Shown piece after piece: positions 18,631 through 26,499 of a stretch of 64,000 bases of DNA (within the stretch, counting starts at the first letter, position 1; every line of letters starts with the position of its first letter). The stretch lies in the NCBI GenBank assembly GCA_964510575.1, contig CAZECN010000002.1, positions 97,663-161,662 of the forward strand. The letters are read 5' to 3'. Source of the stretch: CALKYB01 sp964510575 (GTDB lineage: Bacteria > Bdellovibrionota_C > UBA2361 > SZUA-149 > CALKYB01). The translations under genes were made by a program, and so were the position numbers. The notes beneath the pieces were generated by a model. The model did no database searches. It saw only the letters and a program-made list of their open reading frames with translations, and was not told the DNA's origin.

Positions 18631-19362
18631 TTATTTACTAAGAGCCTTTTCCACTATTGGGTGTAGTTGTTCGAGCCACTGAATATAAGCTTTTGGACTT
18701 AAGTGAATTCCGTCGTCTGAGTAGAGCCCTTTTCCTTTCATAAAACTGTTCGCTTCTAGAAAAACGCAGTTTGAAATATCTTTGCAATATTTTTTTATTA
18801 AAGAATTACTCTTTTCAACTGACTCGAGACTATACACGGGATTTTTGAGTTCCTCCGTTTTAAAAACCCCAGTCCAAATAATAGGTGAGTTTGTGAATTT
18901 CTTTAAGTTTTCAGTCATGAACTTTAGAGCTTGATCAATTTCTGAAATGCTACTTCTTCGATGTGCTAAGTTGTTTGTTCCAATTTGTATGAGGATGGCA
19001 TCAGTATTGGCTAGTGAGTTTTGATAATCTTTAATTCTAAGGGTTAGCCCTTCAATAGTATCACCCGAAATTGCAAAATTTAAATATGTCCTACCTAGTC
19101 CGTTGGGGTTCATGCCCTGCAAATGGCTATCTCCAAGCAAGACTATTTCAGGAGCATCCTTTTGTTGTTCTTCTAGGAGCCTAAGCTTGGAGCTTTGTTT
19201 TTTGATAAAGGTTCTTCTGTAAAGATATTCGAAGCCTAGTTGGGGAGGGAAGTAACTAAGTAGCAGCAGGGTGATACAGAAGATAGGGGCTATGAAGCCT
19301 AGAAATTTAATGAACTTAGGAAGAATGGGCGTTTTTTTTAATAATTGTTTATTTTCAGCCAT
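18631..19362 (-). CDS. Membrane-anchored SGNH/GDSL hydrolase-like protein
   Basis: 243 residues. One membrane span near residues 21-38 (FLGFIAPIFCITLLLLSYF) follows a basic N-terminus, so the catalytic domain should face the periplasm. SGNH blocks are readable: I, VLLGDSHLQGM with the nucleophile Ser; III, IQIGTNNL with Asn; V, DDGIHLSPKAY with Asp and His. This makes an esterase or acyl-transfer/deacylation role on a sugar or lipid likely; the substrate is unknown. It lies downstream of the DUF1800 gene in the same direction but with a 150-base gap in the other orientation of reading, so co-transcription is not implied. Confidence 0.85.
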   Translation of the reverse strand: MAENKQLLKKTPILPKFIKFLGFIAPIFCITLLLLSYFPPQLGFEYLYRRTFIKKQSSKLRLLEEQQKDAPEIVLLGDSHLQGMNPNGLGRTYLNFAISGDTIEGLTLRIKDYQNSLANTDAILIQIGTNNLAHRRSSISEIDQALKFMTENLKKFTNSPIIWTGVFKTEELKNPVYSLESVEKSNSLIKKYCKDISNCVFLEANSFMKGKGLYSDDGIHLSPKAYIQWLEQLHPIVEKALSK

Positions 19363-19602
19363 TGAAATACACCTGAGCTAGGTTTCAAAGGTGGAGTGCT
19401 CCGTGATGATAGCAGTGTGCTCTCTCGCCGAACAACTGACAAATGTTAATCGGGCTTTTGGTTTTATTTTGAGTCAGTAGTTATCAGAGCCATCAAAGAC
19501 CTAGATTGGCAGTAAAAGCTTGTCCCATTCAATTTGTTTTACTAGGCTTTTACTTATAGGGCGTTTCGGTAGCATCAGATTTACCTCCAAGGATTAAGAG
19601 AC

Positions 19603-19905
19603 ATGTCAGTTAGAGAATTTTTTGATGGCTGGAAGTGGTATAAATGGATTTTACTTGTGTTGATGGGCATCGCTTTCTTTTGGCATTGCACTTATGCTTT
19701 TAGGCTTCTGGGAGCTGACAAATATCTGTTAAATGTGCCTGCTGCCAGGCCAATGGGTGAAGCTTTAGTGAATTTGGACGAGGTTCGAAGGAGAACAGGC
19801 CGAAAATTCGAAGGCTGGTTGAACGGAAATTGCAAGATCGTTCTGAAAGGTGGCTGCCCCAAATTTTCAAGCTTTAGTAAGTTTGTTATGGGAATGGGGG
19901 CTTAG
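19603..19905 (+). CDS. Small single-span protein, unknown function
   Basis: 100 residues. Aromatic-rich start (FFDGWKWYKW), one membrane span at about residues 16-33, then a soluble basic tail with two Cys (NGNCKIVLKGGCPKF). ATG at 19603 follows an AAGGATTAAGAGAC ribosome site. I recognise no family. It ends five bases before the convergent fliA stop. Confidence 0.7.
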   Translation: MSVREFFDGWKWYKWILLVLMGIAFFWHCTYAFRLLGADKYLLNVPAARPMGEALVNLDEVRRRTGRKFEGWLNGNCKIVLKGGCPKFSSFSKFVMGMGA

Positions 19906-19909
19906 TTTT

Positions 19910-20659
19910 CTAGACAGCTCTTTTTAGGTAAGAGCGCAGTCTTAGTAGAGCTCGCGAGCGTATTTGAGATGCTCTTGACTCAGTGACCCCAATTATTTCA
20001 CCAATTTCTTTGAGATTTAGCTCCTCGTAAAAATATAAGCTAATCACTAGTCTTTCCTTCTCGGGTAACCTATCAAGAGCGCGAGCTATAATCTCAACTC
20101 TTTCTCCTTCAAGTAAATCTTTTAGTGGATCAGGTTGGCCGCTTGGCAGGTATTCATCTGCCATGAATCGTTCATCACCATGTCCAAATCCCAGCTCTTC
20201 GAAGCTAAGTATGACAGCTCCTGATACGTCTCCAAGCATTTTATGAAGTTCGTCAATGGTTAGGCCCATTTCTTCAGCAACCTCATTGTCTTCTGCGGGA
20301 CGACCTAGCTCTTTTTCTAATTTGAGATAAGCATTTTCTAGTTTGTGAGCTTTGTGTCTTAGTGATCGAGGAGCCCAGTCCTGTGAGCGAAAGCTATCAA
20401 GAATTGCTCCACGAATTCTAAACTGAGCATATGTTGAAAAACTAGTTTCATGTTGAGGATCATATTTTTCTAGTGCATCGACGAGTCCGATGATCCCTGA
20501 ATTTAACATTTCCTTGATATCCACCTCGGAAGGAAGCCTTCCAGCTAAACGATGGACTACTCTTTTCACCAGCGGAATGTAGTTTTTGATCAACTCGTCT
20601 CGTTGATCCTCATCCGCTGACCGGTATGAGTTCGGATTGTTCTTCGTTTCAGCGCTCAC
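19910..20659 (-). CDS. fliA: RNA polymerase sigma factor, sigma-28 (FliA/WhiG) family
   Basis: 249 residues, the length of FliA. Region 2 reads YIPLVKRVVHRLAGRLP...IGLVDALEKYDPQHETSFSTYAQFRIRGAILD, with FSTYAQFRIRGAI as the core -10 binding part; WAPRSLR marks the region 2-3 junction as in FliA. Region 4 ends with LKEIGEIIGVTESRASQIRSRAL, the -35 helix-turn-helix. The start is a GTG with AAAGGG at good distance upstream. In flagellated bacteria it drives late flagellar and chemotaxis genes, but none is in this window and no flgM is adjacent, so its regulon cannot be read from context. Confidence 0.93.
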   Translation of the reverse strand: MSAETKNNPNSYRSADEDQRDELIKNYIPLVKRVVHRLAGRLPSEVDIKEMLNSGIIGLVDALEKYDPQHETSFSTYAQFRIRGAILDSFRSQDWAPRSLRHKAHKLENAYLKLEKELGRPAEDNEVAEEMGLTIDELHKMLGDVSGAVILSFEELGFGHGDERFMADEYLPSGQPDPLKDLLEGERVEIIARALDRLPEKERLVISLYFYEELNLKEIGEIIGVTESRASQIRSRALLRLRSYLKRAV

Positions 20660-21144
20660 CCTGATAAACCCTTTGTTACTGCATAAAAAAATTTGCCTTC
20701 AAGTCCGGCTCTTATAGCAGTCAGGGGAAACCTTTTTTTGTTAACTAAAAAAACCTTCCCAGCTGATTGCCTTAAGAATGAACAATTAAATGCTCAGCCC
20801 TAAAAATAGCCTCAATTAGGATGTAGTTTAGGCTTGAAAGGATGATTAAATCTTCCCTCGATTAACAACTGTATAGAATAATTAGGTTTTCCCTATTAAA
20901 AAAGTTGGCTTTACGGAGCACTCTTTATAGAAGGTCTTGAAGCCTTAGAAGTGGTTGTTCAAAAGAGTAGTTTTTGACGCCCTAACAGCTTAAAAATCTT
21001 AGGGAATTTGGTAGAGGCTCAAACGGTGGTTTCCCGGGCGGCTAAGCCCTTGAAAATAGTGCTTTTCTTGGAAGACTTTGGTAGACCATCAATCTTGGAG
21101 TCCTTTGCTCGGTCTATTTTGAGCCCTAGCCTGAATGGATTCTC
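20660..21144. other. Intergenic region upstream of fliA and the PfkB gene
   Basis: About 485 bases between divergent genes. It holds short inverted stretches, for example GGGCGGCTAAGCCC near 21037-21050, and AT-rich tracts, but no tRNA, no recognisable 6S or other RNA, and no ORF above about ten codons with a ribosome site. Promoters for fliA (leftward) and the kinase gene (rightward) must be here. Confidence 0.35.
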
Positions 21145-21175
21145 TATAATTTTGCATAATAATTTACGGAGGAAG
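21145..21175 (+). promoter_or_regulatory. -10 box TATAAT and strong ribosome site
   Basis: A consensus TATAAT lies at 21145-21150, followed by ACGGAGGAAG at 21166-21175, five bases before the ATG of the PfkB gene. No good TTGACA is found at 16-18 bases upstream, so the -35 part is weak or the promoter is activated. The untranslated leader would be short (about 25 bases). Confidence 0.5.
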
Positions 21176-21180
21176 TAGCC

Positions 21181-22173
21181 ATGTCGAGGCGGGTTAATGT
21201 GTATTCGATTGGAAACGCAATTGTCGACCTACAGCTTAAAGTTTCTGAAGAAGCATTTAGTGAACTGGGCCTGGAGAAAGGTTCAATGAACCTAATAGAT
21301 TCTTCTGAGCAAACAGCTTTGTTATCTCGTCTGGACAGCAAGGATATTAATAAGGCCAGCGGTGGTTCAGCGGCTAACTCAATGATTGCAGTTGCTCAAC
21401 TGGGTGGTAGCGCAGCCTACGGTTGTCTGGTCGGAGATGATGAATTTGGTAAGTTTTACTCCACGGAAATGAGTGAACTTGGCATAACCTTATATACGAA
21501 CCCCGCTGAGGGAGGATCCACCGGTTCTTCGGTCATTTTAATTACACCCGATGCCGAACGAACTATGAACACCTGTCTCGGTGTTAGTGCAGAGTTTGGT
21601 CCAGAGCATATAAGCTCGAAAATAATGAAGGACTCGGAGTGGCTATTTATTGAAGGTTATCTTTTTTCTACCCCTAAGGGGCAGGAGGCCGTTCGTAAAG
21701 CTGTTTCAGTCGCAGGTAAGTGCGGAACCAGAATTGCGGTGACAGTTTCCGATGCTTTCATAGTCGATGTTTTTGGTGAACCTCTTCGGGAAACTCTGAA
21801 GTATGCTGATCTAGTTTTCGCTAACTATACAGAAGCTGAAAAATATGTGGGCTCTGGGGATGATGTCATTGGCCGTTTCCAAGAGGAATTTACCAACTCC
21901 GTTGTCACTAGGGGCAGCGAGGGGGCAGTGGTGAATTTTGATGGAGTCCGTTCAGAGATAGCCCCGGTTAAAACAGAGGCGGTGGATGACACTGGTGCAG
22001 GAGATATGTTTGCTGGTAGTTTTCTTTATGGAATCAGTAATGGCTATGATGGTCAGCAGGCTGGTAATTTAGCGAGTAAGCTATCTTCAAGGATAGTTTC
22101 AAAGCTTGGACCACGTTTAGAGAATGATCACTTGTCGGATTTGGATAGTATTAAAGTTCAAATTGCGGCTTAG
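21181..22173 (+). CDS. PfkB-family carbohydrate/adenosine kinase
   Basis: 330 residues, cytoplasmic. PfkB signature 1 is GGSAANSMIAVAQLGG (residues about 60-75) and signature 2 is DDTGAGDMFAGSF with the catalytic Asp of TGAGD. The N-terminal GNAIVDLQLKV and the overall layout resemble the adenosine-kinase-like sub-group common in Proteobacteria, in which the nucleoside or sugar substrate is mostly untested. ATG is chosen because of the strong GGAGG site. The next gene starts 13 bases after the stop. Confidence 0.9.
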   Translation: MSRRVNVYSIGNAIVDLQLKVSEEAFSELGLEKGSMNLIDSSEQTALLSRLDSKDINKASGGSAANSMIAVAQLGGSAAYGCLVGDDEFGKFYSTEMSELGITLYTNPAEGGSTGSSVILITPDAERTMNTCLGVSAEFGPEHISSKIMKDSEWLFIEGYLFSTPKGQEAVRKAVSVAGKCGTRIAVTVSDAFIVDVFGEPLRETLKYADLVFANYTEAEKYVGSGDDVIGRFQEEFTNSVVTRGSEGAVVNFDGVRSEIAPVKTEAVDDTGAGDMFAGSFLYGISNGYDGQQAGNLASKLSSRIVSKLGPRLENDHLSDLDSIKVQIAA

Positions 22174-22186
22174 GAATTAGGGTTTT

Positions 22187-24052
22187 ATGGCGCTCGATAA
22201 TTTCGGCAAAGAAAAAATTGGAAAGCTCGCGCTAGGCCTCTTGTGCTTGGCTGTTTTTGGATTTTTCTTTGTTAGTACCTTTAATAAGACTGATAAGAAA
22301 GAGAGTGTCGATAGGCTTGCCCTTGAGAAAAAGAAAAAACAGCAAGAATCTGAAAATCAGATTAAAGACCTTCGAGAGTTGCGTGAGAAGCTCGTTAAGG
22401 GCTCTGATTCCGATCAACTCAAAAACCCAGAGGATAGTTCAAAGTCTTTCAGGGAGATGTACGCTGAGCGTTTAAAGAGAAAAGAAGCCGAGGTTAAGGG
22501 TGTTGAGGGGTCAATTGGTAAGAGTGACCCTTCTCTTAGCCCTTTTCAGCGTGAAGTCGATGCTATGGATCAGATGTCCAAAGAGGCCACTGAGCGACGT
22601 AGACAGGGGAAAGACAACGTTAAAGAAATTTCGCTGCCTTTTTTGGATCGAGATTCTAAAGAGAGTGCCAAAGGAAAGGATGTCGCTGATGGCGATATTA
22701 AAAGAGTTGATCGTAGAACTGAACAGTCTAAGAAGTCACCTTTTTCCGACCTTATTGCCCAAATTAATTCAAAAAAACCTAGTGAGGCTGTGGTCGAAAG
22801 ACGAAAATTGTTGGAGGCCTTATTTAGAAAAACTGGGGATGCGGATCTATCAACTGCGTTGATTGCAGGTGAAACATTTTTGTCTGAGAGCAGAAATGAA
22901 CATAGAGAATACTTAGCGACTACCCTCAAAGATGGTGGGGGGAATACTCTTCAAAAACTTTTTTTAATTAAAGCTTTGGGTAAAGTTGGGGATGAAAGTT
23001 CTATTAAAGCCTTAAGATTCGAGTACAGTCACGCCTCTGATGAAATCGTCAGACAAGAATTGGTTAAGGCCGTTGGACAGATTGGTCATTCCAGTGGAGA
23101 GACTTTTTTGAACCAAATATTGGCTGGCAACTTGGCTCAGTCTAGTGAAGTGGTCAAACTTGTTTATGCCGCTTTTGCTAGGATCGGCAGTCCTTCAGCG
23201 AAAAATCGTCTTTTCAATTTGAATAGTGCAACGAATAAGAGAAGTGACCCAGCAGAGAAGGCAGCAATAGCTAAAGCCTATAGCGTTGTTGCTGGCCAAG
23301 TTGATAATGACGCAATAGATAAGGGCATACCTGGTGGGAGTAAGCTTAATCTGAGGTATCGAGGGACAGAGTATTTTTTCTATCATCCAGCTTTTAGAGA
23401 TGCTGGGCTGGCAAAGCCTTGGCTTCTCGTTTGCGTTCACGGCTCCCTAATGAGAGCAGAGGAAATTTTTGATCTTTGTCGAAAGGGATCTAAGAATAGA
23501 AATGTGGCAGTTCTTGCACCAGTATTTGACCATTTTTCTTATCCCGACTTTGGTTTTTTTGATCGCCATTCCTCAGACCTGCGGGCAGATTTAAGGTTTT
23601 GGGAGATTATTGAGCATGTTGCAGAGATAGCTGGGGTTCAAACTCGCGAGATGTTTATTTATGGAGAGGAAAGAGGGGGAGATTTCGTCTCTAGGATTGT
23701 TATGAACCAGCCAGGTAGATTTAGTCGAGCTGTAGCCTTTAATGCTGACTACCCAAGATTGACAGGTGATAAGTTAGTGCCAGAGGGATTAAAGCCTTCG
23801 CCTCTTTTTCCGGATTTAGAATTTGATACTTATGGTTTTATTAGAACTGACTTCTTAATTTTAACACCATCTAGCGGAGGTTCCAGGACAAGAGGCTCTT
23901 TTTTTAAAAATCTGACAAAGGAGTCGATTAGAAAAGGCTACACTATGAGAATTTCAACCAAAGAGACTGGTGCAAAGAAGTTCGGTGTTAAGCCAGGTTT
24001 AGACTATTTGTTTAAGAATAGGCCTAAGGGAATGAAGTACCAGCGCAACTAG
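22187..24052 (+). CDS. Membrane-anchored HEAT-repeat protein with a degenerate alpha/beta-hydrolase domain
   Basis: 621 residues. An N-terminal span (about 10-30) is followed by a long charged coiled-coil or disordered part (about 35-190), a HEAT/PBS-like helical repeat region (about 230-350, e.g. ALGKVGDESSIKAL and AVGQIGHSSGETFL) and an alpha/beta-hydrolase-like domain (about 395-600: WLLVCVHGSLM, VLAPVFDHFSYPDFG). The nucleophile elbow, usually YGxSxGGxF, reads YGEERGGDF (about 491-499): the Ser is replaced by Glu. The fold may thus be a binding module. The bulk should be periplasmic if the span is a signal anchor. Probably co-transcribed with the kinase gene (13 bases apart). No known family name. 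Confidence 0.8.
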   Translation: MALDNFGKEKIGKLALGLLCLAVFGFFFVSTFNKTDKKESVDRLALEKKKKQQESENQIKDLRELREKLVKGSDSDQLKNPEDSSKSFREMYAERLKRKEAEVKGVEGSIGKSDPSLSPFQREVDAMDQMSKEATERRRQGKDNVKEISLPFLDRDSKESAKGKDVADGDIKRVDRRTEQSKKSPFSDLIAQINSKKPSEAVVERRKLLEALFRKTGDADLSTALIAGETFLSESRNEHREYLATTLKDGGGNTLQKLFLIKALGKVGDESSIKALRFEYSHASDEIVRQELVKAVGQIGHSSGETFLNQILAGNLAQSSEVVKLVYAAFARIGSPSAKNRLFNLNSATNKRSDPAEKAAIAKAYSVVAGQVDNDAIDKGIPGGSKLNLRYRGTEYFFYHPAFRDAGLAKPWLLVCVHGSLMRAEEIFDLCRKGSKNRNVAVLAPVFDHFSYPDFGFFDRHSSDLRADLRFWEIIEHVAEIAGVQTREMFIYGEERGGDFVSRIVMNQPGRFSRAVAFNADYPRLTGDKLVPEGLKPSPLFPDLEFDTYGFIRTDFLILTPSSGGSRTRGSFFKNLTKESIRKGYTMRISTKETGAKKFGVKPGLDYLFKNRPKGMKYQRN

Positions 24053-24073
24053 TTTTTAAGCGCTCACAAAAAC

Positions 24074-24364
24074 TTAGAGGGATTTGGATAGCCAGATCAA
24101 CATCAGCTCGGCCCATTTTTCAAATGAGCCTCTTTGGGAAACTTTTTTTCTTCCTAGCACTTCGCTTAAGACCCTTTCATTGACCCGAGATTCTTTGACC
24201 CACATCAACTCGTTTCTAAGCCTTCTTACTTTTTCTTCCGATTCAAACTCCTTGAAGACTCGAGCTGCTTTCTGATCATTACCTTGCAAGCTTTTACCAT
24301 AGCGAGTTTGGTAAAACTTAATCATTGGAACATGTCTGATGCTTCTTTCTAGTTTTTCTTCCAT
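24074..24364 (-). CDS. Small charged protein, unknown function
   Basis: 96 residues, helical and strongly charged, with clustered Trp near the end (KWAELMLIW). No signal or membrane span. The opposite strand also has an open frame here, but its composition (Ser/Leu-rich) looks like a shadow. The ATG has no clear ribosome site, so this call is moderate. It is convergent with the HEAT-protein gene. Confidence 0.5.
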   Translation of the reverse strand: MEEKLERSIRHVPMIKFYQTRYGKSLQGNDQKAARVFKEFESEEKVRRLRNELMWVKESRVNERVLSEVLGRKKVSQRGSFEKWAELMLIWLSKSL

Positions 24365-24544
24365 AGTCAGAAAATTTGTAAATCTTAATTCATAAATACG
24401 TCTATCTGGGGATTAAGATGCGTCGTCAGAATAAACAGATGCGATAAGAGATTTTTCCTCAAATTAGGCTAGTAAGAAGGCATAATTAGGGGTAGCTTGA
24501 CCTTGTAGCAGGACATTAACTCATTCTCACTAGGAGCCTAAACA

Positions 24545-25072
24545 TTGGCCAGAAAAGAGCGTGCTTTACTTAAGTATTTGGCTTCAGCCATTTGTTTTAT
24601 AATTGGACTCGTCTTGATTCTAGATGCGACTAGAACTAATCAAGTTGACCAAGCATCACAACAAGTCCCTGCTTCGAGATCCCAGACAAAGGCCTCTTCC
24701 TCAACTGTTACGAAGTCTACTATAGATACCCAAGAGTCTTCTGGCTTGACCGCTGGTAGTTTATGCAGAAATGTTCTTGAAACTTGCACGGCCAAGATAG
24801 CTTTTCAGTCTAATGACTGTAACAAAGAGGCGGCGAAAATTGAGGTTGAGCAACTTTTAGTAGAGCCCTTAAAAAATATTCATTGTCAGGATATTTATGA
24901 TCGTATGGAAGACTCCTGTCCAGAAGGTTGTCGTGTGGATACTGCTAGGTCAATTATTTTACCGGCGGATGTTCAATTCCGTTTTGACGATGATGAACGT
25001 GATATCTCAGGATGCCAAGTTTCTGGGGAGAGGTTGGTTAATATACGAGGAGTTTGTGTCTCTTCCGGTTGA
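24545..25072 (+). CDS. Secreted/anchored cysteine-rich protein, unknown function
   Basis: 175 residues from TTG, with TAGGAG upstream. A basic start (ARKERALLKY) precedes a membrane span (about 12-28), then a Ser/Thr/Gln linker and a C-terminal domain with nine Cys (first SLCRNVLETC, last RGVC). The Cys pattern and PEGC-type turn suggest a disulfide-bonded periplasmic domain. No family recognised. No partner gene is evident. Confidence 0.65.
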   Translation: MARKERALLKYLASAICFIIGLVLILDATRTNQVDQASQQVPASRSQTKASSSTVTKSTIDTQESSGLTAGSLCRNVLETCTAKIAFQSNDCNKEAAKIEVEQLLVEPLKNIHCQDIYDRMEDSCPEGCRVDTARSIILPADVQFRFDDDERDISGCQVSGERLVNIRGVCVSSG

Positions 25073-25083
25073 AATTCCTAGTT

Positions 25084-25138
25084 TATACTCAACCTACTTT
25101 AAATTTCGTCTTTTAAGGGAGTGGGCGGGTTGAGTATA
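25084..25138. repeat. Inverted repeat TATACTCAACC / GGTTGAGTATA
   Basis: An 11-bp perfect inverted repeat: TATACTCAACC at 25084-25094 and GGTTGAGTATA at 25128-25138, separated by 33 bases. The second arm recurs exactly at 25261-25271 and a variant TATACTactCAAACC occurs at 25301-25315. It may be operator sites or alternate hairpins. Confidence 0.6.
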
Positions 25139-25227
25139 CTGCGCCTAAAACTCTCTAAAACGTGATTAGCGTTTTTCTATTAGGCTCTCCAAATATCTCG
25201 ATTTTTCGTGTTAATAATTAATTTAGA

Positions 25228-25245
25228 CAAGACCTAAAGGTCTTG
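25228..25245. other. Palindrome CAAGACCT-aa-AGGTCTTG
   Basis: An 18-base dyad with 8-bp arms and a 2-base centre, in the gap between the cysteine-rich protein gene and the glycosyltransferase gene. No T-run follows on either strand, so it is more like an operator than a terminator. Confidence 0.45.
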
Positions 25246-25308
25246 AGAAGCATATTTAGAGGTTGAGTATATAGTTTTTTGGCCTCGCCTGCACTCGGCT
25301 TATACTAC

Positions 25309-26385
25309 TCAAACCTCATTAAGCGATTTGTAGATTTCTATATGTTGTCTAGCCACGGCCTTGGGGGTGAACCATTTTTCAAACTCAGGTGATTTATTTA
25401 GTGAGACACCGGGAGGATGCTTATCAAAGGCCTCGTTTATCGCTTCTTCAAAAGAATCAACTGAACCTTTTTCCCCATAAAAAACAGGGTAATCTATCAA
25501 TTTACTAAGTGCTTCCTGAATACCTGCCAACTTAGTGCAGACAATCGGCACACCAGAGGAAGCAGCCTCCAGAATCACAGTTGGCACTCCTTCATGGTCG
25601 GAGCTTAGTAAAAGTAGATCAGCATTGGCAATTAAGGACCCTGCATCTTTTCTAAAACCTAAGAATTTTATTTTATTATCAAGCTCTGTTTGTTTGGCAA
25701 TTAGTCTTAGATTTTCTTCCTCAGGGCCATCACCGACTATGTCCAGAACAGCATCTATCTTTACTCCCAGCATCGCTTTAATAGCGATATCAACTCTCTT
25801 AATTGGAACCAAGCGACCGACGATTACTATTTTAGCTTTAGATTCTTTATCTGACTTTGAACGAGTTTCTCCTGAAACTTGAGCACAGTTGAGAACAGTG
25901 AATTGTTTTTCTAAATCTAAAAAAGAAAGCTCAGATGCTAATGTGTTTGAGATAGTTATTATTCCGTCTGAAATATAGCGAGCTAAAAACGACTGCAAGC
26001 ATAAAAATATCGAAGACTTGATCTGTTTGAAACCTGAATAGACCTCTGAAAGTCCGTGGTACATTGTTATGAATTTGGCCTTGTACTTCCGCTTCAGAGC
26101 ATAGGCGATAAAAGCCTCCTTATAGCCGTGACTAACCACTAGGTCAGGAGGTTTGCGGTCAGTACTCTTTTTGGAATCTTTGACCATTTTTACAAAGCCA
26201 GTTTGCTCTTTGACTAGGTGGACTTCTATCCCTAGGTCTTCTAAACGATCGTGGAGAATTCCCTCATTAAAAAGCATAGCCTCCACTTCAAGACTTTTCT
26301 CCTCTCGCAGAGCTTTAAGTAACAAATAGGCTTGGGTCTCTGCTCCTGCCCATAAGTCACCAGAAATTATATGAAGAATTCTCAA
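25309..26385 (-). CDS. GT4-family glycosyltransferase
   Basis: 358 residues, cytoplasmic, GT-B fold. The N-terminal nucleotide-like domain begins ILHIISGDLWAGAETQAYLLLKAL (read as GDLWAGAE plus following helix). The C-terminal donor domain has the retaining-GT4 EX7E motif in SSDHEGVPTVILEAASSGVP and a KIVIVGRLVPIKRVDIAI segment. Transfers a sugar, probably to a lipid-linked exopolysaccharide precursor; donor unknown. The start is TTG (no ATG upstream in frame), typical of this genome. It is the first gene of the polysaccharide locus. Confidence 0.92.
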   Translation of the reverse strand: MRILHIISGDLWAGAETQAYLLLKALREEKSLEVEAMLFNEGILHDRLEDLGIEVHLVKEQTGFVKMVKDSKKSTDRKPPDLVVSHGYKEAFIAYALKRKYKAKFITMYHGLSEVYSGFKQIKSSIFLCLQSFLARYISDGIITISNTLASELSFLDLEKQFTVLNCAQVSGETRSKSDKESKAKIVIVGRLVPIKRVDIAIKAMLGVKIDAVLDIVGDGPEEENLRLIAKQTELDNKIKFLGFRKDAGSLIANADLLLLSSDHEGVPTVILEAASSGVPIVCTKLAGIQEALSKLIDYPVFYGEKGSVDSFEEAINEAFDKHPPGVSLNKSPEFEKWFTPKAVARQHIEIYKSLNEV

Positions 26386-26499
26386 TTTATTGTAGGTTGT
26401 CTAAATTAGAGTCTAATCCTATTTTCCGAAAATCGTAACCTTTCAAGTAGGAGTTGTCGATGTTTTCACAAACAAATGTAAGGTTAAAAGACAGCTAAA

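Noticed and set aside
20940..21120. Possible 6S or other RNA gene upstream of the PfkB gene
   Set aside because: Only short local dyads are found; no long closing helix with a central bubble could be drawn.
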